From Christensenella sp. UBA5399 (GTDB taxonomy: Bacteria > Bacillota > Clostridia > Christensenellales > Christensenellaceae): DNA of 19,104 nt. The stretch is from NCBI GenBank assembly GCA_002407725.1, contig DHOD01000001.1, forward strand, positions 3,883 through 22,986, written 5' to 3'. Made by a program: the position numbers and the translations under genes. Every line of letters begins with the position of its first letter. Position 1 is the stretch's first letter. Below are positions 14,216-19,104 of the stretch, piece by piece. Under the pieces are notes generated by a model that worked only from the letters and a program-made list of their open reading frames with translations, was not told where the DNA came from and ran no database searches.

Positions 14216-15280
14216 ATGTATAAAAGTCCTTTGGAACAGATGAGTAAAACGACGCCGACCCATTTTTGGAACGATAGTTGCTCGGTGGATTCGCTGCAAT
14301 TTGCGCTGGAGCATGGCGCGGTGGGTGCGACGACAAACCCGTTTATTGTGGGGGAAGTGCTGGAGGCGGACCTGCCCCGGTACGAATCGAAAATACGCGA
14401 GCTGATTGACCAGAACCCCACTGCAACCGAGGATGATATTGCATGGCTGATCAACGAATACATGGCGGTGGAAGGGGCCAAAATGCTGAAGCCTGTTTTT
14501 GACGAGACAAAAGGCGAAGCGGGTTATATATCGATTCAGACCAATGCCAAATACTACCGTAACGCGGAGAAGCTGACAGAGCAGGCGGTACATTTCAGCA
14601 AGCTGGCGCCCAATATCATGGTGAAGCTGCCTGTGACCAGGGCCAGTGTGGAAGCCGTCGAAGAGAGCACATACCGGGGCGTGACAATCAACGGTACGGT
14701 ATCCTTTTCCGTGCCGCAGGTGATTGCCGTTGCCGAGGCGATTCAGCGGGGGATGGAACGGCGCGAGAAAGAGGGCAAGGACAATTCCACACTCCACCCC
14801 ATATGCACAATTATGGTGGGGCGCGTAGACGACTGGATGAAGGATATCGCAAACAGCCAGAACATTATTGTGGACCCGCAGGCGCTGGAGATGGCGGGTG
14901 TCGCCGTATTTAAGCATGCGTATAAAATATTTAAAGAGCGGAATTATCCCGCGCGCCTGCTTGTGGCGGCGTACAGGAACCACTATCATTGGTCCGAGTT
15001 TATTGGCGGTGATATCTCCATGACCATCCCTCCCGGGTGGATCAAGCGGTTTGTGGGCTGCGACATCACGGTAACGGACCGCATGGATAAACCGGTCGAC
15101 CCGGCGATCATCAACCAGCTGAAAACGCATATCCCTGATTTTGCGCGGGCGTATGACGAGGATGGGATGAAGGCGGAGGAGTTTGACGGATATGGCGCGA
15201 CCCGTAAGACGTTGATGCAGTTTTTAAAAGGATACGAGAAGACTGTGGGCATTGTGCGGGGCATCATGCTGGATTTGTAA
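14216..15280 (+). CDS. Transaldolase-family protein
   Basis: Transaldolases move a three-carbon ketol unit between sugar phosphates through a Lys Schiff base. In this protein of about 354 residues GAVGATTNPFIVGE corresponds to the usual GVTTNPS segment, and IMVKLPVT holds the expected catalytic Lys near residue 136. VTINGTVSFSVPQVIAVAEA, TIMVGRVDDWM, RLLVAAYRN and CDITVTDRMDKPV are the remaining barrel signatures. It is longer than fructose-6-phosphate aldolase-type members and nearer classical transaldolases. The ATG follows GAGGAGA (14203-14209); the upstream in-frame TTG would lie in that site. It ends the unit before a terminator. Substrate unknown. Confidence 0.88.
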   Translation: MYKSPLEQMSKTTPTHFWNDSCSVDSLQFALEHGAVGATTNPFIVGEVLEADLPRYESKIRELIDQNPTATEDDIAWLINEYMAVEGAKMLKPVFDETKGEAGYISIQTNAKYYRNAEKLTEQAVHFSKLAPNIMVKLPVTRASVEAVEESTYRGVTINGTVSFSVPQVIAVAEAIQRGMERREKEGKDNSTLHPICTIMVGRVDDWMKDIANSQNIIVDPQALEMAGVAVFKHAYKIFKERNYPARLLVAAYRNHYHWSEFIGGDISMTIPPGWIKRFVGCDITVTDRMDKPVDPAIINQLKTHIPDFARAYDEDGMKAEEFDGYGATRKTLMQFLKGYEKTVGIVRGIMLDL

Positions 15281-15317
15281 AAACCAAGATTCGTTATGCG
15301 GCATAATAAAGAAGTAA

Positions 15318-15355
15318 AAAATCCCCTGACCTTCCACACGAAGGCCAGGGGATTT
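15318..15355. terminator. Bidirectional terminator between the transaldolase and glutamine synthetase genes
   Basis: AAAATCCCCTG (15318-15328) pairs with CAGGGGATTTT (15346-15355 plus neighbour), continued by CCTTC/GAAGG with one A-C mismatch and the loop CACAC. A and T runs at the two ends suit both of the convergent genes. Confidence 0.93.
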
Positions 15356-15367
15356 TGCGTTACTCTC

Positions 15368-16798
15368 TTATAAATCGTAATACATGTCGTATTCGATCGG
15401 CTGCGGCATCTGGTTGTAACGGGCCGCATCCGCGCGTTTATGCTGGATCCAGATTTCAATGAGCTTTTGCGGGAAAACGCCTGATTTTGTCAGGTAGTCC
15501 TGGTCTGCTTCCAGCGCGTCCAGCGCCTCGTCCAAGTCCCGCGGAAGCGATTTGATTTTTTCCTGCTCCTTTTCTGTCAGGTTGTACAGGTTAAAATCAT
15601 ATGGGCCGTAACCCGCTTTTTCAGGATCGATCTTGTTCAGCACGCCGTCAATGCCCGCCATCAGTATGGCCGAATATGCATAATAGGGGTTGCACGTGCC
15701 ATCGGGGGATCGCAGCTCGAAACGCTTTTCTTCCGGCGCCTTGGCATAGGCGGGAATGCGGATGACAGCGCTGCGGTTGGATGTGGCATACCCAATGGTC
15801 ACAGGCGCCTCGTATCCGGGCACCAGCCGCTTGTACGAATTGGTGCTTGGGTTGGTGAAGGCGCACAGGGACGGCGCGTGCTTGAGCAGCCCGCCGATAA
15901 AATACAGTGCGGTATTGCTCAACTGGGAATATCCGTTCTTATCGTAAAACACAGGCTTCCCGTCTTTGAACAGGTGCATGTGGACATGCATGCCATTGCC
16001 TGCCTCGTTGAAAAGGGGCTTGGGCATAAATGTGACGGTTTTGCCTTCGGCAACGGCCGCGTTTTTGATAATATGTTTTGTCATCATGGTTTTGTCGGCC
16101 ATCTCGCGCATACCGCCAAACTCCACCTCAATTTCCGACTGGCCGGGGCCGCCGACTTCGTGGTGGTGATATTTGACTTTGATGCCCTGGCTTTCCATCA
16201 GCATGGATACACGGCTCCTGAAACCACTCAATATATCGGTTGGCGGGGCCATGTGATACCCGCTTTTCTGGGAAACTTTATATCCCAGGTTGCTGGTTTC
16301 AATTCCCTTGTTCCATTCCGCCTGCTCTGTATCGACATTGAATTTTGATTTGTTGGGCGCGACAGAATAGCTCACATGGTCAAACACATGAAATTCGAAC
16401 TCAGGCCCGATCCGCATTTCATCCGCGATCCCTGTGGACCGCAGGTATTCTTCCGCATGGATCGCCACATTGCGGGGGTCCTGGTCAAAGCGGCGGTTGT
16501 CGGGCAAGTCGATCACATACACGTCGCCGATCATAGCCAGTGTGGAAACTTCCGCAAAAGGGTCGAGATATGCCGTTGAAAGATCGGGCACGAAGACCAT
16601 ATCGCTCGATTCGACAGGGGCAAAGCTGTAGTTGGAGCCGTCAAAGCCGACGCCGTATTTCATTGTCTGGTCGGTCAGTCGCTGGACAGGCATCGTCAGG
16701 TGACGCCAACGGCCATCCAGGTCAATCATCATAAAATCAACCATTTTTACGTCGTTTTTTGCGCAATAGTCCTTTGTCTCTTTCAGTGTTGTGAACAT
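15368..16798 (-). CDS. glnA: Type I glutamine synthetase
   Basis: Glutamine synthetase makes glutamine from glutamate, ammonia and ATP as a cytosolic dodecamer. The 476-residue length fits class I. Signatures in order are MIDLDGRWRHLTMPV, the GFDGSNYSFAPVESSDM loop, MRIGPEFEFHVFD (metal-binding Glu), HHHEVGGPGQSEIEVEFG, the ATP-site segment MPKPLFNEAGNGMHVHMHLF, NPSTNSYKRLVPGYEAP and the active-site RSPDGTCNPYYAYSA. NLYNL near the C-terminus keeps a Tyr at the place adenylylated in proteobacterial enzymes, though Clostridia generally lack that control. The ATG follows GGAGG (complement of 16806-16810). It is transcribed alone from its own promoter. Confidence 0.96.
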   Translation of the reverse strand: MFTTLKETKDYCAKNDVKMVDFMMIDLDGRWRHLTMPVQRLTDQTMKYGVGFDGSNYSFAPVESSDMVFVPDLSTAYLDPFAEVSTLAMIGDVYVIDLPDNRRFDQDPRNVAIHAEEYLRSTGIADEMRIGPEFEFHVFDHVSYSVAPNKSKFNVDTEQAEWNKGIETSNLGYKVSQKSGYHMAPPTDILSGFRSRVSMLMESQGIKVKYHHHEVGGPGQSEIEVEFGGMREMADKTMMTKHIIKNAAVAEGKTVTFMPKPLFNEAGNGMHVHMHLFKDGKPVFYDKNGYSQLSNTALYFIGGLLKHAPSLCAFTNPSTNSYKRLVPGYEAPVTIGYATSNRSAVIRIPAYAKAPEEKRFELRSPDGTCNPYYAYSAILMAGIDGVLNKIDPEKAGYGPYDFNLYNLTEKEQEKIKSLPRDLDEALDALEADQDYLTKSGVFPQKLIEIWIQHKRADAARYNQMPQPIEYDMYYDL

Positions 16799-16842
16799 AC
16801 AAGAACCTCCAAAGCTCAAATTTTAAAACTCACTTACCATAT

Positions 16843-16871
16843 ATATTAACGATTTGCAGCTGGAATTACAA
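16843..16871 (-). promoter_or_regulatory. Probable glnA promoter
   Basis: On the - strand TTGTAA (complement of 16866-16871), 17 bases, then TAATAT (complement of 16843-16848) gives four of six matches in each box. The leader would be about 40 nt. No regulator site is recognised. Confidence 0.55.
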
Positions 16872-16950
16872 CCCAAAATTGGCAACCATGCAAGATGTGA
16901 CGGCAAGAGTTGACACTTCTTTCAAAGCGTGCGAGGAGAATTTGACATAT

Positions 16951-16980
16951 GAAAAAATGCTGCTGGTGCAGCATTTTTTC
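16951..16980 (-). terminator. Intrinsic terminator downstream of the GLUG lipoprotein gene
   Basis: GAAAAAATGCTGC (16951-16963) and GCAGCATTTTTTC (16968-16980) are perfect inverted copies around a 4-base loop, giving a T6 run in either direction. It lies about 27 bases after the lipoprotein stop and upstream of the glnA promoter. Confidence 0.9.
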
Positions 16981-17006
16981 AGAGAGCCGTTTTTTTCGCT
17001 GTCCGG

Positions 17007-18317
17007 TTACTTCAGATCATCCAACAGGACGTCGTCACCGGTACTGCCGATCTGCGGACCGTCCGGCTGCCCGTCGATTGTTGCATCACTGGTACAGCCT
17101 TCCACAGTGGAATCCGTGTACGTGTATCCCACGATGGTGCCTACCATGCTGCCGCCTTCAATGCTGCCGGAAGAGCTGCTGTCCACCACTTCAAAAATGC
17201 CGGGAACGGGGCGCATTTCTTTGATTGCGCTCATATAGAACCCGCTGCCCACAATGCCGCCGATCCGTTCCGCGCTTTCAGGCGCGATGATGGTGACGTT
17301 GGCGGTGCAATTGCTAATGCGTGTGGGGGTGGCCTCGTCACATGTACCTGCGTGTCCCAGCAGGCCCCCCACCATGGCCGCGTTCTCGCCTACGGTGATG
17401 GTGGCGTCTGCCGTGCAATTGGTGGCGACACCGCTTTCCTGCCCGCAACCGGCAAGGCCGCCTACGCTGTAAGCGCCATCGCTGGTTGCAGTGACGGTGC
17501 CTGCCGCGCGGCAATTTTCAAACGAGCTCAATTCCATGCCGCCGGCCAATATGCCCACGGCCTGCGCGTTGTCGCCGACAAGGTTGACGTCTGCCTGTGC
17601 GCTGCAATTGCTGAAGCTGCAGAAGCCGCCTCCAACAATGCCGCCTACCAGAAAGCCGCCTGTGACGGTGCTTTCACCGGTCAATGATACGTTTTCAAGC
17701 GTGCCGGAGAAGTTGGCGTACCCGATGACAGCGCCGACAGTCATGCCGCCTTCGACAACGGCGTTTTCTACAGTGAGATTTTGAACGGATGCGTTATCGC
17801 CCGATACACAGCCGAACAGTCCCACGCCCATGCCATCCGGCAGCGATATTGCCAAGCTGGAGACTGTGTGGCCACTGCCGTCAAATGTTCCGGAAAAGGC
17901 TAACGATTCATCTGCGTTTTCTTCATCTTCCGGGGCGTCGGAAACAGGGGCAAATGCGCCGATAGGTGTGAAATTCTCATAATTGGAAAGATCAAGGTCG
18001 GCCGCGAGCAAATAGTGGCCTGCAAGGTCTTCACGCACCAGCTCAAGCTGCTCCACGTCCGCAATTTGCCAAGGGTCGTCGGCTGTGCCGCTGCCCCCTG
18101 CAAAGCCGCCGTCGTTGCCCGGGGGTGTTTCATCCAGCGGCGCGTCCGCACCCATGGCAGGCGTGGCGCTTTCCTCTGCTTCCTGAACAGGCGCGTCAGT
18201 TGCTTCTGTTGTTGCTGCCTCAGCGGCGGCTGGTTCCTGGCTTGCGCATCCTGTGACAAGCAGGGAAAATGCCAGCACAATACATAGCACGAATAATAGA
18301 ATTTTTCTTTTTGACAT
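17007..18317 (-). CDS. GLUG-repeat surface lipoprotein
   Basis: The 436-residue protein has a lipoprotein signal peptide (hydrophobic core LLFVLCIVLAFSLL, lipobox VTGC, Cys24) and an Ala/Glu/Thr/Pro-rich spacer to about residue 70. Next comes the module GGSGTADDPWQIADVEQLEL...FTPIG, FSGTFDGSGHTVSSL, which commonly introduces GLUG repeats. Roughly seven beta-helix-like repeats of 35-45 residues follow (VGLFGCVSG, VGAVIGYAN, VGGIVGGGF, VGILAGGM, VGGLAGCG, VGGLLGHA, IGGIVGSG, VGTIVGYT), each followed by a segment often reading NC(S/T)A. It should be lipid-anchored on the outer face; adhesion or carbohydrate contact is only a guess. There is no LPXTG motif. AGGAGG at complement of 18323-18328 fixes the start. 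Confidence 0.85.
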   Translation of the reverse strand: MSKRKILLFVLCIVLAFSLLVTGCASQEPAAAEAATTEATDAPVQEAEESATPAMGADAPLDETPPGNDGGFAGGSGTADDPWQIADVEQLELVREDLAGHYLLAADLDLSNYENFTPIGAFAPVSDAPEDEENADESLAFSGTFDGSGHTVSSLAISLPDGMGVGLFGCVSGDNASVQNLTVENAVVEGGMTVGAVIGYANFSGTLENVSLTGESTVTGGFLVGGIVGGGFCSFSNCSAQADVNLVGDNAQAVGILAGGMELSSFENCRAAGTVTATSDGAYSVGGLAGCGQESGVATNCTADATITVGENAAMVGGLLGHAGTCDEATPTRISNCTANVTIIAPESAERIGGIVGSGFYMSAIKEMRPVPGIFEVVDSSSSGSIEGGSMVGTIVGYTYTDSTVEGCTSDATIDGQPDGPQIGSTGDDVLLDDLK

Positions 18318-18333
18318 AATTTCCTCCTAAAAC

Positions 18334-18394
18334 AAATGATGTAGTTAGCATAAACTAACCACATCATTTTAAAACGTATGTGCATCCGGTTCAA
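18334..18394 (-). promoter_or_regulatory. Promoter of the GLUG lipoprotein gene with an overlapping long dyad
   Basis: On the - strand TTGAAC (complement of 18389-18394), 17 bases, then TAAAAT (complement of 18366-18371). The dyad AAATGATGT (18334-18342)/ACATCATTT (18361-18369) with GTTAG/CTAAC inside (18344-18348, 18355-18359) overlaps the -10 and the start site. It may be an operator, a 5' hairpin in the lipoprotein mRNA, or a terminator for the upstream AraC gene. Confidence 0.6.
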
Positions 18395-18406
18395 CTCCAT
18401 GCTATC

Positions 18407-19104
18407 TTATTTTAGCTCCAAATTGTCTTTTCGGTATTGGATGGGCGATTGTTCTGTGGTTTTTTTGAAGGCGGCAGCAAATTTACTTTGGTTTTCGTAC
18501 CCCACCTGCCTTGCAATTTCGGAAATGGGGGCGGGGGAACGCGTGAGCAGCGACGCGGCGGCTTGCATGCGGTATTGGCGCATGTAGCAGCCAATTGTTG
18601 TGCCAAAAACCTTCTGAAAGCTAAGCCGCAAAGGCGTTTCGCCAATGCCGACCTCGCGGGCCAGCTGCTTGATGGATATCCGTTCATCCATATCGGTGGC
18701 GCTCAGAAAAAGCAGCAGTTCAAGGGTCTTTAGTTTGAAATATTCATCACGTATTTGGGGATTGACGGAAAACAGCTCTGAAAAGATATGCCGGATTGCG
18801 TTGTTTGCGCGCAAAATGAAACAGTTGCCGCTGTTGCATAATTGTTCTTTTAATGTATATAAATCGACCTTTCGTACAACTTCGATGGGGGAAAGCGATG
18901 CTGTTGCAACGGGAATATCGATGGCAATGGTGACACCTTCGTAATATTCAAGGGGGAAGCTGGACGATATTTTTCTGGTTTCGTAAGTGGAGACGGCAAA
19001 ATCACCTTGTTCTACATAAACGAAATTTCCATTGACGTATTCACATTCATAACGGCCGGCCTTGCAATAATCGATTTCCATGATGGCGTGCCCCCCAATC
19101 CTTG
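18407..19104 (-). CDS. AraC-family transcriptional regulator, N-terminus cut by the window edge
   Basis: The C-terminal hundred residues form a clear AraC DNA-binding domain with two helix-turn-helix units: ISIKQLAREVGIGETPLRLSF and, after YMRQYRMQAAASLL, ISEIARQVGYENQSKFAAAF with the SPIQYRK end. The visible N-terminal part (IDYCKAGRYECEY, then FVYVEQGDFAVST) is the start of a cupin-like sensing domain. An ATG occurs at 19081, but the frame stays open to the window edge and reads RIGGHAIMEIDYC, which suits an internal position in longer family members, so the real start is probably beyond 19104. It is divergent from no gene here and lies directly upstream of the GLUG lipoprotein gene in the same direction, a candidate target. 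Confidence 0.88.
   Translation of the reverse strand, partial: RIGGHAIMEIDYCKAGRYECEYVNGNFVYVEQGDFAVSTYETRKISSSFPLEYYEGVTIAIDIPVATASLSPIEVVRKVDLYTLKEQLCNSGNCFILRANNAIRHIFSELFSVNPQIRDEYFKLKTLELLLFLSATDMDERISIKQLAREVGIGETPLRLSFQKVFGTTIGCYMRQYRMQAAASLLTRSPAPISEIARQVGYENQSKFAAAFKKTTEQSPIQYRKDNLELK

Noticed and set aside
14192..15130. 312-residue - strand open frame antisense to the transaldolase gene
   Set aside because: Arg/His-rich shadow of a clear coding gene, with no family signature.
16910..16947. Two + strand TTGACA hexamers in the gap after glnA
   Set aside because: Neither has a -10 at proper distance, and no + strand gene follows.

Overview
The window looks like a chromosomal segment of a Gram-positive anaerobe of the class Clostridia. 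The reasons are the yggS-sepF-divIVA division cluster, AGGAGG-type ribosome binding sites, lipoproteins with short Gram-positive signal peptides, a LytTR/LiaF-like regulator pair, and many strong intrinsic terminators. A lineage near Christensenellales or Oscillospirales is a guess, since no rRNA or marker tree is available here.

Layout. (1) 1-3123, + strand: the 3' part of an HlyD-like adaptor gene, then yggS, sepF and divIVA, tightly packed or overlapping and closed by a strong terminator. (2) 3138-4320, - strand: a two-gene unit of a stand-alone LytTR regulator followed by a four-helix LiaF-like membrane protein. (3) 4321-4927: a 600-base gap with a promoter, a hairpin-rich probable dispersed repeat and nothing convincingly coding. 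(4) 4928-6228, + strand: purE and purC. (5) 6401-11787, + strand: a sugar import operon made of a FucU-like mutarotase, a lipoprotein substrate-binding protein, a double ABC ATPase and two permeases, ended by a terminator. (6) 11856-15355, + strand: a second unit with a clear promoter, a leader of about 300 nt, a short-chain dehydrogenase, a solute-binding protein that has no signal peptide, and a transaldolase. (7) 15368-16798, - strand: type I glutamine synthetase. (8) 17007-19104, - strand: a GLUG-repeat lipoprotein and, upstream of it, an AraC-family regulator cut by the window edge.

How the parts may work together. Regions 5 and 6 look like two transcription units of one sugar-use system. 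The ABC transporter would bring in a sugar, the mutarotase would interconvert its anomers, the dehydrogenase would oxidise or reduce it, and the transaldolase would link it to central sugar phosphates. No kinase or isomerase for the sugar and no dedicated regulator is present, so the substrate cannot be named from sequence. The oddest parts are the leaderless solute-binding protein sitting between two cytosolic enzymes and the ABC ATPase whose second Walker B motif has lost both acidic residues. The LytTR/LiaF-like pair resembles the LytTR regulatory systems in which a membrane partner restrains the regulator.
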